From Comamonadaceae bacterium OS-1 (GTDB taxonomy: Bacteria > Pseudomonadota > Gammaproteobacteria > Burkholderiales > Burkholderiaceae_C), in contig AP026969.1 in assembly GCA_027923965.1 (NCBI GenBank), forward strand, positions 1,302,001-1,366,000: DNA of 64,000 bases, read 5' to 3'. The notes beneath the pieces were generated by a model, which worked only from the letters and a program-made list of their open reading frames with translations, was not told the origin of the DNA and made no database searches. The position numbers and the translations under genes were made by a program. Of the stretch, positions 54,840-63,211 are shown piece after piece; position 1 is the first letter of the stretch, and each line of letters opens with the position of its first letter.

Positions 54840-54853
54840 TGCACCCGGTTGCA
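54840..54853. promoter_or_regulatory. LacI-type operator 4 (upstream of the ABC importer)
   Basis: TGCACCCGGTTGCA, the exact reverse complement of operator 1, 66 bp before the binding-protein start codon. The 54729-54839 stretch before it is AT-rich and probably includes the promoter. Confidence 0.75.
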
Positions 54854-54919
54854 TAACCACAGCCGGTGTGATCCACACCGATTTTTGCCATCCACACCAG
54901 ACACCCCGAGGAGATCAAC

Positions 54920-55900
54920 ATGCATGCAGTACAACGTACCCTGAAGCGGGCGGCGGCCGCCGCCATCGTGGCCACCCTGGCCACCACGGCCATGGCGGCA
55001 GGGCCGAAAATTTTCGTGATCGGCGGCAAGGCTGACGATCCGTTCTGGTCGCGGGTCAAAAAAGGCGCGGACGATGCAGCCCTGGTCGTCAAGGCTGCTG
55101 GCGGCAGCGTCACCTGGCTGGGCCCACAGACCTACGACAACCTCGGCCCCGATGCCGCCAAGCTCATCCGCTCGGCCCTGAGCCAGAAGCCCGATGCCAT
55201 CGTCGGCCCCGACTGGGTGCCCGAAGCCATGGACGCGGCCTTCAAGGAAGTGGTGGCCGCCGGTGTGCCGTTGATCATCTACAACTCTGGCGGCATCGAG
55301 GCCGCCAAGCGCCTGGGTGCCCAGAACTACGTGGGCAGCGAAGAGTACGTGGCGGGCACGGGCGGCGGCGAGTATTTCGCTCGCAACGGTGCCAAGTTCG
55401 TGCTGTGCATCAACACCCAGCCCGGCTCCACCAACCAGGAGGCGCGCTGCAAAGGCGTGGCCGATGGCATGGCCAAAGGTGGCGGCAAGAGTGTGCAGTT
55501 GCCCCTGCCGTCTTCGGCCTTCGGCAATCCCACGGCGGTGGCCCAGGCCATCAAGGCCGCCCTGCAAAAAGATCCCACGGTGGACGGCGTGATCACCATC
55601 GGTGCCAACGATGCCAACAGCGCCGCCAACGGCATCAGCCAGGGCGGCTTTACCAAGAAGGTGAAGCTGGGCACTTTTGACATCGACCCCACCAACCTGC
55701 AGCGCATCAAGGCCGGCACGCAGCTCTTCTGTATCGACCAGCAGCCCTACCTGCAAGGCTACCTGGCCGTTTCCATGCTCAACGCCTACGTGCAGTACGG
55801 CCTGAAAGTGCCCACCGCGCCCATCCTGACCGGCCCCGGCATCGTGGACGCGTCCAACGTGGATGCCACCGTGGCGGGTGCCGCCGCCGGAGCCCGCTGA
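54920..55900 (+). CDS. Sugar ABC transporter substrate-binding protein (RbsB/FrcB/MocB type)
   Basis: A 326-aa periplasmic binding protein (Peripla_BP_4). It has a signal peptide (cleavage near AMA-A, about 27), then KIFVIGGKADDPFWSRVKKGADDAA. Later motifs are KPDAIVGPDWVPEAMDAAFKE, a QPGSTNQEARCKGVADGM loop and FDIDPTNLQRIKAGT. Two Cys residues in the mature protein (LCIN, ARCK) may pair. GAGGAG precedes the ATG. It delivers a sugar- or inositol-like ligand to the permease/ATPase encoded next. Confidence 0.93.
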   Translation: MHAVQRTLKRAAAAAIVATLATTAMAAGPKIFVIGGKADDPFWSRVKKGADDAALVVKAAGGSVTWLGPQTYDNLGPDAAKLIRSALSQKPDAIVGPDWVPEAMDAAFKEVVAAGVPLIIYNSGGIEAAKRLGAQNYVGSEEYVAGTGGGEYFARNGAKFVLCINTQPGSTNQEARCKGVADGMAKGGGKSVQLPLPSSAFGNPTAVAQAIKAALQKDPTVDGVITIGANDANSAANGISQGGFTKKVKLGTFDIDPTNLQRIKAGTQLFCIDQQPYLQGYLAVSMLNAYVQYGLKVPTAPILTGPGIVDASNVDATVAGAAAGAR

Positions 55901-55970
55901 CCGACGTATGGCGGGGCGCAGCCTGGATGGCTGGGCCCCGTCCCCTTCCCATGACCACTACGAGCCCACC

Positions 55971-57044
55971 ATGAACCCGCACACCTCCCTATCAGCGTCC
56001 GCCGCCAGCGCGCCGGATGCTCGCCCAGGCCGCACGCCCTGGTCTTTTGGCGCACTGCTGCGCCGCCCCGAAACCGGCTCCTTCATCGGGCTGGTGGCGG
56101 TCTTTGTCTTTTTCTCCATCTTCGGTGGAGCCACCTTTTTGTCTGCCGGGGGCGCTGCCAGCTGGCTGAACATCGCCGCCGAGCTGGGCATCATTGCCTT
56201 GCCCATCGGCCTGCTGATGATTGCGGGCCAGCTGGACCTGTCGATCGGCAGCGTGATCCCGGCCAGCTCCATGACCGTGGCCATCGTCTCCGGCCACTTT
56301 GGCCTGCCCATGCCTGTGGGCATGGCTGCCGCGCTGGGCCTGGGCCTGGCGGTGGGCTGGCTCAACGGCTACCTGATCGTGCGTACCGATCTGCCGTCCT
56401 TCGTGGTCACGCTGGCCACCTTGTTTGCGGTGGCGGGTTTGACCCTGGGCCTGTCGGTGATCGTGGCAGGCAGCACCAGCGTGGCCCTGGTCAGTGCGCC
56501 CATCTACAAGATGCTGTTTGGCGACTTCATCGACGGCAAGTTCGAGGTCGTTTTGCTGTGGTGGCTGGCCGCCATCGCCCTGGTCAGCTACATCCTGAGC
56601 TACTCCAAATATGGCAACTGGATCCTGGCCCTGGGCGGCGACAAGGTCAGCGCGCGCAACGCGGGCATTCCTACCGACAAGCTCAATATCGCGCTGTACA
56701 TGTCCAGCGGCTTTTGCGCGGCGTTTGTGGGCATGTGCCAGGCCATTCTGTACAACAGCGCCCAGGTGTCGGCCGGGCAGTCCTTCATCTTCAATTCCAT
56801 CATCGCGGTGGTCATCGGCGGCGTGTTTCTCACCGGCGGCTACGGCTCGGTGCTGGGCATCGTGCTGGGCACGGTCACCTTCGCCATCGTCAACCAGGGC
56901 ATCTACTACACCGGCTTCGATGCCAACTGGGCCAGCCTGATCATTGGCGTGCTGCTCCTGGCCGCCGTGCTGCTCAACAACACCTTCCGCACCCTGGCGC
57001 TGGCGCACTCCAAGCCGCGCACCACGACAAAGGCCCTGAAATGA
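55971..57044 (+). CDS. Sugar ABC transporter permease (RbsC/FrcC type)
   Basis: A 357-aa membrane protein of the BPD_transp_2 family with about ten helices. Conserved stretches are GIIALPIGLLMIAGQLDLSIGS (in two pieces, about 78-99), GYLIVRTDLPSFVVTLATLF and ALGGDKVSARNAGIPTDKLN (the EAA-like cytoplasmic loop), and IAVVIGGVFLTGGYGSVLG. The start chosen is ATG 55971; the frame upstream overlaps the binding-protein gene. The stop overlaps the ATPase start. Confidence 0.92.
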   Translation: MNPHTSLSASAASAPDARPGRTPWSFGALLRRPETGSFIGLVAVFVFFSIFGGATFLSAGGAASWLNIAAELGIIALPIGLLMIAGQLDLSIGSVIPASSMTVAIVSGHFGLPMPVGMAAALGLGLAVGWLNGYLIVRTDLPSFVVTLATLFAVAGLTLGLSVIVAGSTSVALVSAPIYKMLFGDFIDGKFEVVLLWWLAAIALVSYILSYSKYGNWILALGGDKVSARNAGIPTDKLNIALYMSSGFCAAFVGMCQAILYNSAQVSAGQSFIFNSIIAVVIGGVFLTGGYGSVLGIVLGTVTFAIVNQGIYYTGFDANWASLIIGVLLLAAVLLNNTFRTLALAHSKPRTTTKALK

Positions 57045-57823
57045 CCACCCCCATCTTGCAACTCAAAGGTGTTAACAAATCCTTTGGCCCCGTCGATGTG
57101 CTGCACGACATTTCGCTGGACGTTTACGCCGGTGAAGTGCTGTGCCTGCTGGGCGACAACGGTGCGGGCAAATCCACGCTGATCCGTCTGCTGTCGGGTG
57201 TGCACAAGCCCACCTCGGGCCAGATGCTGATGCAGGGCAAGCCGGTGCTGTTCGAGAACCCGCGCGAGGCCAGCAACCATGGCATTGCCACCGTGCACCA
57301 GTTCGGCGGCACCTTCCCGCTGATGAGCATTGGCCGTTCGTTCTTTGTGGGGGCCGAGCCCACCAAGCGCTGGGGCCCGTTCGAGGTGTTTGACCGCGAG
57401 TACGCCAACGGCGTGGCGGTGCGCGAGATGCGCGAGCTGGGCATCACCCGCATCGACGATGGCGACCGCCTGGTCGGTGGCCTGTCGGGCGGCGAGCGCC
57501 AGGCCCTGGCCATCGCCCGCGCCGTGCACTTCGGTGCCCATGTCTTGATTCTGGATGAGCCCACCGCCGCGCTGGGCGTGAAAGAGGCCGCCCACGTGCT
57601 GCGCATCGTGCAGCAGGCGCGCAAGAAAGGTATTGCCGTCATCTTCATTACCCACCAGGTCATGCACGCCCTGACCGTGGGCGACCACTTCGCCGTGCTG
57701 ATCCGGGGGGCCAAGGCCGCCGACTTCCGCAAGGGCGAAAAGACCCGCGAGGAAGTGACCGACCTGATGGCCGGTGGCGAGGCCATGGCGGACCTGGAAG
57801 CCGAGATCGAAAGCCAGATGTAA
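57041..57823 (+). CDS. Sugar ABC transporter ATP-binding protein (FrcA type)
   Basis: A 260-aa single ABC ATPase. Walker A GDNGAGKST is at about 38-46, the Q-loop at TVHQFGG, the signature LSGGERQALAIARA at about 148-161, Walker B HVLILDEPTAALG, and the H-loop in FITHQVMHAL. Single-domain ATPases of this kind serve ribose/fructose/inositol-type importers as homodimers. Translationally coupled to the permease (ATGA). Confidence 0.94.
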   Translation: MTTPILQLKGVNKSFGPVDVLHDISLDVYAGEVLCLLGDNGAGKSTLIRLLSGVHKPTSGQMLMQGKPVLFENPREASNHGIATVHQFGGTFPLMSIGRSFFVGAEPTKRWGPFEVFDREYANGVAVREMRELGITRIDDGDRLVGGLSGGERQALAIARAVHFGAHVLILDEPTAALGVKEAAHVLRIVQQARKKGIAVIFITHQVMHALTVGDHFAVLIRGAKAADFRKGEKTREEVTDLMAGGEAMADLEAEIESQM

Positions 57824-57844
57824 GCGGGAAGAAGCGGTGGGCAG

Positions 57845-57915
57845 CTATGCTTCAAAAATAATAGCTGCTCACGCCCATGCAATAAGCACGAGAGGCCTAA
57901 AAGGCCTGAAATTTA
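57845..57915 (+). repeat. Dispersed hairpin repeat, copy 11
   Basis: GCTATGCTTCAAAAATAATAG then CTGCTCACGCCCATGCAATA, AGCACGAG and an AGGCCT-AAA-AGGCCT mini-palindrome. It fills the gap between the convergent ABC operon and liu operon and may act as a terminator for both. Confidence 0.75.
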
Positions 57916-58815
57916 CTTGGCCCGTTTGGCCAGCAGCGCCCGCCCCACGCGCGAGGCCGAGGCGCGGCCCAGCTGGGCGTTGATCCAGTCGCCGCAGTCC
58001 ACCAGCCGGTCCAGATCCACGCCGGTGTCTGCGCCCAACCGGTGCAGCAAATACACCACGTCTTCGGTCGCCACATTGCCCGTGGCCCCCTTGGCATACG
58101 GGCAGCCGCCCAGGCCGCCGACCGAGCTGTCGAAGGCGCGCAGGCCAAACTGGTACGAGGCGTAGACGTTGGCAACCGCCATGCCGTAGGTGTCGTGGTA
58201 ATGGCCCGCCAACTGGGCCACCGGCACCTGCTGCGCCACCGCGTCCAGCATGCGCAGCACCGAGTCGGGCGTGCCCACACCAATCGTGTCGCCCAGCGAT
58301 ACCTCGTAGCAGCCCATGGCCAGTAGTTGCCCAGCCACGTCGGCCACGCGCTGGGGGGCCACATCGCCCTCGTACGGGCAGCCCACCACGCAGGACACGT
58401 AGCCGCGCACCCGCACGCCCTGGGCCTGGGCGGCGGCCATCAGCGGGGCGAAGCGGGACAGGGATTCGGCGATGGAGCAGTTGATGTTCTTCTGCGAAAA
58501 CGCTTCGGAGGCGGCGGCGAATACGGCCACCTGGTCGGCCCCAGCCTCCACGGCTGCGTTAAAGCCCTGCAGGTTGGGGGTCAGCACCGGGTAGGTCACA
58601 CCGGGGCGGCGCAACAAGCCACGCATGATCTCGGCGGAGTCTCCCATTTGCGGCACCCATTTGGGCGACACAAAGGAGGTGGCCTCGATCTCGCGCAGCC
58701 CGGCATCGGCCAGGCGCTCGATCAGCTCCAGCTTGGTGGCGGTGGAGACGAGCTGCTTTTCGTTTTGCAGGCCGTCGCGCGGGCCCATCTCGATGATGCG
58801 CACAAAGTCGCTCAT
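57913..58815 (-). CDS. liuE: Hydroxymethylglutaryl-CoA lyase
   Basis: A 300-aa TIM-barrel lyase (MvaB/LiuE). Motifs are IIEMGPRDGLQNE (metal Asp, about 8-20), TSFVSPKWVPQM, SLGDTIGVGTP, HYHDTYGMAVAN (metal HxH) and the catalytic cysteine loop VGGLGGCPYAKGATGNVATED (in two parts, about 258-278). It cleaves HMG-CoA to acetyl-CoA and acetoacetate, the last step of leucine breakdown. The ATG overlaps the liuD stop. Last gene of the operon. Confidence 0.95.
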   Translation of the reverse strand: MSDFVRIIEMGPRDGLQNEKQLVSTATKLELIERLADAGLREIEATSFVSPKWVPQMGDSAEIMRGLLRRPGVTYPVLTPNLQGFNAAVEAGADQVAVFAAASEAFSQKNINCSIAESLSRFAPLMAAAQAQGVRVRGYVSCVVGCPYEGDVAPQRVADVAGQLLAMGCYEVSLGDTIGVGTPDSVLRMLDAVAQQVPVAQLAGHYHDTYGMAVANVYASYQFGLRAFDSSVGGLGGCPYAKGATGNVATEDVVYLLHRLGADTGVDLDRLVDCGDWINAQLGRASASRVGRALLAKRAK

Positions 58816-60791
58816 GGTGCAGCCTCGAAATCCACCAAATCTACCCCATCGCCCACCTGTTCCCCCGCGCTGAAATAGAAGCCCTTGACCAGTCCCTTGG
58901 TGGGCGCGTGGATGGTGTGCTCCATCTTCATGGCTTCCAGCACCAGCAGGGGCGTGCCTTTTTCTACCGTGGCACCCACCGCCGCCAGCAGGGCGATCAC
59001 CTTGCCGGGCATGGGTGCATGGATGCCGCCGTGGGCATCGTCGCCGCCTTCGCCGTGCAGCAGCTCCACCTGGGCCAGCGCCCAGCTTTGGCCTTGGCAG
59101 AACACGTGCAAGTGCTCGGCACGCGCTACCACTGTGGCGGTGAGGCGGCGGTCGCCCAATTGCACCTGCGATGGGCCGGTGCGGCGGGCCAGCACGGGCT
59201 CACCGCCTATGGCGAGTAGCACGCCATCCGCCACCACTTCGGCAGTCACGGCTTGCTCCGTCTCGCCACAGCGCAGGGTAATGGTTTGCTGCGATGTGCC
59301 GTTGAGCCGCCAGCCGTCCAGCACGCGCCAGGGCGAGTCGGGTTCCATGGCGGGCAGGGCGGCGGCATCGGTTTGGCTTTGCAGCACGCTTAAAGCGGCC
59401 AGCATCCACACATCGGCGGGCACGGCTTCGGCCTGGGTAGGGAACAGGTGCTCCTGCTCGCGCTCGATCAGTGCGGTGTCCAATTTCGCCTGGGAAAATG
59501 ACGGCGTAGTCACCAGGCGCTGCAGGAAGGCCACGTTGTTGGCCACACCGACGACCTGGTAGTCGGCCAGGGCCTGGCGCATGCGGGCCAGGGCCTGGGT
59601 GCGGTCGGCATCCCAGACGATGAGCTTGGCGATCATCGGGTCATAGTGCGGGGTGATGTCGTCCCCTTGCTCTACCCCGGTATCGATGCGCACGTGGGCG
59701 GACGCAGCCGGGGGCAGCAGGTGGCTGAGGCGGCCGGTGGAAGGCAGAAAGCCTCTGTCCGGATCTTCGGCGTAGATGCGCGCCTCGATGGCGTGGCCGG
59801 TCAGCACCAGTTGGTCTTGCGCCAGCGGCAGGGCCTCGCCCGAGGCCACGCGCAGTTGCCATTCCACCAGGTCCAGCCCGGTGATCATCTCGGTGACCGG
59901 GTGCTCTACCTGCAGCCGGGTGTTCATTTCCATGAAGTAGAAGGCACCGTCCTGGTGGGCAATGAACTCCACCGTGCCTGCGCCCACATAGCCCACGGCC
60001 AGAGCGGCGTTGACGGCGGCCGTGCCCATGGCGGCGCGGCGCTCGGCGGTCATGCCGGGGGCGGGGGCTTCTTCCAGCACCTTCTGGTGGCGGCGTTGCA
60101 CCGAGCAGTCGCGTTCGAACAGGTAGACGCAGTGGCCCAGGCTGTCACCAAATACCTGGATTTCGATGTGGCGCGGCTGCAGCACGTACTTCTCGATCAG
60201 CACATGGTCGTTGTTGAATGCGTTGACGGCTTCGCGCTTGCACGACACCAGCGATGCCTCGAAATCGGCTGCGGCATCGACCCGGCGCATGCCCTTGCCG
60301 CCGCCGCCTGCGCTGGCTTTGATCAGCACCGGGTAGCCGATGTCTTTAGCCTGCGCGGCCAGAAAGCCGGGGTCCTGGTTGTCGCCGTGGTAGCCGGGGG
60401 TCAGGGGTACACCGGCTTTTTCCATCAGGGTCTTGGCCGAAGATTTGCTGCCCATGGCGCGGATGGCCGAAGCAGGCGGGCCGATGAAGACCACACCGGC
60501 CTGGGCGCAGGCATCGGCAAAGTCGGCGTTTTCGGACAAAAATCCGTAGCCGGGGTGTACCGCCTGGGCACCGGTTTGCAGTGCGGCGGTCAGGATCTTG
60601 TCGGCCACCAGGTACGACTCGCGGGCTGCTGCCGGGCCGATGCACACGGCCTCGTCGGCCAGCCGCACATGGCGGGCGTTGGCATCGGCTTGCGAGTACA
60701 CCGCCACGGTGCGGATGCCCATGCGGCGGGCGGTCTTGATGACGCGGCAGGCGATCTCCCCACGATTAGCGATCAGAATCTTGTTGAACAT
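58812..60791 (-). CDS. liuD: Methylcrotonyl-CoA carboxylase, biotin-carrying alpha subunit
   Basis: A 659-aa biotin-dependent carboxylase subunit. The biotin carboxylase N-domain starts MFNKILIANRGEIACRVIKTA. The ATP-grasp domain (about 115-310) has KASAGGGGKGMR and the EMNTRLQVEHPVTE active site. The C-terminal BCCP domain has the biotinylated lysine in LEAMKMEHTIHAP (about 625). With LiuB it carboxylates 3-methylcrotonyl-CoA. Acyl specificity (methylcrotonyl rather than propionyl or geranyl) is inferred from the operon. Confidence 0.94.
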   Translation of the reverse strand: MFNKILIANRGEIACRVIKTARRMGIRTVAVYSQADANARHVRLADEAVCIGPAAARESYLVADKILTAALQTGAQAVHPGYGFLSENADFADACAQAGVVFIGPPASAIRAMGSKSSAKTLMEKAGVPLTPGYHGDNQDPGFLAAQAKDIGYPVLIKASAGGGGKGMRRVDAAADFEASLVSCKREAVNAFNNDHVLIEKYVLQPRHIEIQVFGDSLGHCVYLFERDCSVQRRHQKVLEEAPAPGMTAERRAAMGTAAVNAALAVGYVGAGTVEFIAHQDGAFYFMEMNTRLQVEHPVTEMITGLDLVEWQLRVASGEALPLAQDQLVLTGHAIEARIYAEDPDRGFLPSTGRLSHLLPPAASAHVRIDTGVEQGDDITPHYDPMIAKLIVWDADRTQALARMRQALADYQVVGVANNVAFLQRLVTTPSFSQAKLDTALIEREQEHLFPTQAEAVPADVWMLAALSVLQSQTDAAALPAMEPDSPWRVLDGWRLNGTSQQTITLRCGETEQAVTAEVVADGVLLAIGGEPVLARRTGPSQVQLGDRRLTATVVARAEHLHVFCQGQSWALAQVELLHGEGGDDAHGGIHAPMPGKVIALLAAVGATVEKGTPLLVLEAMKMEHTIHAPTKGLVKGFYFSAGEQVGDGVDLVDFEAAP

Positions 60792-60800
60792 ATTTTTTCC

Positions 60801-61586
60801 TTACGCAACCCAGGAGGGCGCGCGCTTTTCAAGAAATGCCGCCAGGCCTTCGCGGGCCTCGGGCGTGGCGCGCAGGCGGGCGATGCGCTGGGCCGTGTCT
60901 TCCACCAGGGCATCGTCAATGGGGTGGTTGGCAACAGCGCGGATCAGCGCGGTGGCGGCGGCTTGCGCACCTGCCCCACCGGCCTGCAGGGCTTCGAGCA
61001 GGGTGTACACCATGGCATCCAGCGCTTCGGGCGCGGCGACCTCGTGGGCCAGGCCCAGGGCCAGGGCGCGTTCGGCGCTGATGCGCTCTGCGGTCTGGAA
61101 GTAGCGGTAGGCCTGGCGTTCGCCGATGGCGCGCAGCACGTAGGGGCTGATGGCGGCGGGAATGATGCCAAAGCGCACTTCCGAGGTAGCGAACTGCGCC
61201 TTGCTGGAAGCCACGCAGATGTCGCAGGCAGCAGCCAGGCCCATGCCGCCACCCAGCGCTGCACCGTGCACGCGGGCGATGGTGGGCGTGGCCAAGCAAG
61301 ACAAGGTGCGGAACAGGTTCGCCAATTGGCGTGCATCGTCCACGTTCTTTTCCAGCGTAGCTGCGCCCTGGCGCTGCATCCAGCCCAGGTCGGCCCCGGC
61401 GGAGAAGCTTTTGCCCCGGCCCGCCAGCACCACGGCGCGCACGGCGGGGTCGGCATCCAGCGCCAGCAGGGCCTGGGTCAGCTCGGTGATCAGGGTTTCG
61501 TCAAAGGCGTTGTGCACCTCGGGCTTGTTCATCCACAGCCAGGCGGCGCTGCCCTGGTGTTCGATTTCTAGGGTCGTGTAGGACAT
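60801..61586 (-). CDS. liuC: Methylglutaconyl-CoA hydratase (enoyl-CoA hydratase family)
   Basis: A 261-aa crotonase-fold enzyme. Oxyanion-hole motifs are KSFSAGADLGWMQ (about 62-74) and HGAALGGGMGLAAACD (about 105-120), followed by EVRFGIIPAAISPYV with the catalytic Glu. It hydrates 3-methylglutaconyl-CoA to HMG-CoA. The ATG at 61586 (MSYTTLEI) is the family-like start; upstream codons reach 61637 but overlap liuB. It lies between the two carboxylase subunit genes, as in other liu operons. Confidence 0.93.
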   Translation of the reverse strand: MSYTTLEIEHQGSAAWLWMNKPEVHNAFDETLITELTQALLALDADPAVRAVVLAGRGKSFSAGADLGWMQRQGAATLEKNVDDARQLANLFRTLSCLATPTIARVHGAALGGGMGLAAACDICVASSKAQFATSEVRFGIIPAAISPYVLRAIGERQAYRYFQTAERISAERALALGLAHEVAAPEALDAMVYTLLEALQAGGAGAQAAATALIRAVANHPIDDALVEDTAQRIARLRATPEAREGLAAFLEKRAPSWVA

Positions 61587-61593
61587 GGTGGCC

Positions 61594-63201
61594 TCACATG
61601 CGGAAGATGCCGAACTGCGTGGGCTGGATGGGCGCATTCAGCGCGCTGGCCAGCGACAGGCCCAGCACGCGCCGGGTTTGCGCCGGGTCCACCACACCGT
61701 CGTCCCACAGCCGGGCCGTGGCGTAATAGGGGTGGCCTTGCAGCTCGTACTGGGCGCGGATGGGATCTTTGAAAGCGGTTTCTTCCTCGGCCGACCACTG
61801 GCCTCCTTTGGCTTCGATGCCCTCGCGCTTCACGGTAGCGAGCACGCCCGCGGCCTGCTCGCCGCCCATGACGCTGATGCGCGCATTGGGCCACATCCAT
61901 AGGAACCGGGGCGAATAGGCCCGGCCACACATGCCGTAGTTGCCTGCGCCAAAGCTGCCGCCCACCAGCATGGTGATCTTGGGCACGGCGGCGGTGGCCA
62001 CGGCGGTGACCATCTTGGCCCCGTCTTTGGCGATGCCACCGTTTTCGTACTTGCGGCCAATCATGAAGCCGGTGATGTTCTGCAAGAACACCAGCGGGAT
62101 GCCGCGCTGTGCGCACAGCTCGATAAAGTGCGCGCCCTTTTGGGCCGACTCGGCAAACAAAATACCGTTGTTGGCGATGATGCCCACCGGCATGCCGTAC
62201 AGCCGGGCAAAGCCGGTGACCAGGGTGCTGCCATAGCGGGCCTTGAATTCGTCAAAGCGGGAGCCGTCCACGGTGCGGGCGATGATTTCGCGCACGTCAT
62301 AGGGCTTGCGTGCGTCCAGCGGCACCACGCCGTAGATTTCTGCGGGGTCGTACAGCGGCTCTTCGCTGGATTCCAGCTTGACCGTGTAGGGCTTTTGCCG
62401 GTTCAGGTTGCCGACGATGTTGCGGGCGATGAGCAGGGCGTGCTGGTCGTTGTCGGCCAGGTGGTCGGCCACGCCGGAGATGCGGGTGTGCACGTCGCCC
62501 CCGCCCAGGTCTTCGGCAGTGACGACTTCGCCGGTTGCGGCCTTCACCAGGGGCGGGCCGCCCAGAAAGATGGTGCCCTGGTTTTTGACGATGATGGTTT
62601 CATCGCTCATGGCGGGCATATAGGCCCCGCCTGCGGTGCACGAGCCCATCACCACGGCAATTTGCGCAATGCCCATGGCGCTCATCTGGGCCTGGTTGTA
62701 GAAGATGCGGCCAAAGTGGTCGCGGTCGGGAAAGACCTCGTCCTGGCGCGGCAAAAAGGCCCCGCCCGAATCCACCAGGTAGATGCAGGGCAGGTGGTTT
62801 TGCATGGCAATTTCTTGCGCACGAAGATGCTTCTTGACCGTCAAGGGGTAGTAAGTGCCGCCTTTGACGGTGGCATCGTTGGCCACCACCATGCATTCCA
62901 CGCCGTTCACCCGGCCTACGCCGGTGATCAGCCCGGCGGCGGGGGCTTCGCCGTCGTACATGCCGTAGGCTGCGAGTTGCCCGACCTCCAAAAACGGTGT
63001 GCCGGGGTCAAGCAGTTGGGCCACGCGGTCACGCGGCAGTAGCTTGCCGCGTGCGGTGTGGCGCTGGCGGGCCACCTCGCCGCCGCCCAGGGCGGCAACA
63101 GCTGCTTTTTCGCGCAGGTCTTGCACCAGGGTGCGCATGGCGTCCGCATTGGCACGGAAGGCCGGGTCGCGGGGTTGGAGCTGGGATTTCAGGACTTGCA
63201 T
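61594..63201 (-). CDS. liuB: Methylcrotonyl-CoA carboxylase, carboxyltransferase beta subunit
   Basis: A 535-aa carboxyltransferase. N- and C-domain crotonase-like halves contain [21 protein letters not shown] (in two parts), [50 protein letters not shown] and [22 protein letters not shown]. These are hallmarks of MCC beta. Start ATG 63201 (MQVLKSQ); the 14 upstream codons run into liuA. Works with LiuD. Confidence 0.95.
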   Translation of the reverse strand: MQVLKSQLQPRDPAFRANADAMRTLVQDLREKAAVAALGGGEVARQRHTARGKLLPRDRVAQLLDPGTPFLEVGQLAAYGMYDGEAPAAGLITGVGRVNGVECMVVANDATVKGGTYYPLTVKKHLRAQEIAMQNHLPCIYLVDSGGAFLPRQDEVFPDRDHFGRIFYNQAQMSAMGIAQIAVVMGSCTAGGAYMPAMSDETIIVKNQGTIFLGGPPLVKAATGEVVTAEDLGGGDVHTRISGVADHLADNDQHALLIARNIVGNLNRQKPYTVKLESSEEPLYDPAEIYGVVPLDARKPYDVREIIARTVDGSRFDEFKARYGSTLVTGFARLYGMPVGIIANNGILFAESAQKGAHFIELCAQRGIPLVFLQNITGFMIGRKYENGGIAKDGAKMVTAVATAAVPKITMLVGGSFGAGNYGMCGRAYSPRFLWMWPNARISVMGGEQAAGVLATVKREGIEAKGGQWSAEEETAFKDPIRAQYELQGHPYYATARLWDDGVVDPAQTRRVLGLSLASALNAPIQPTQFGIFRM

Positions 63202-63211
63202 GGCGCGGTAC

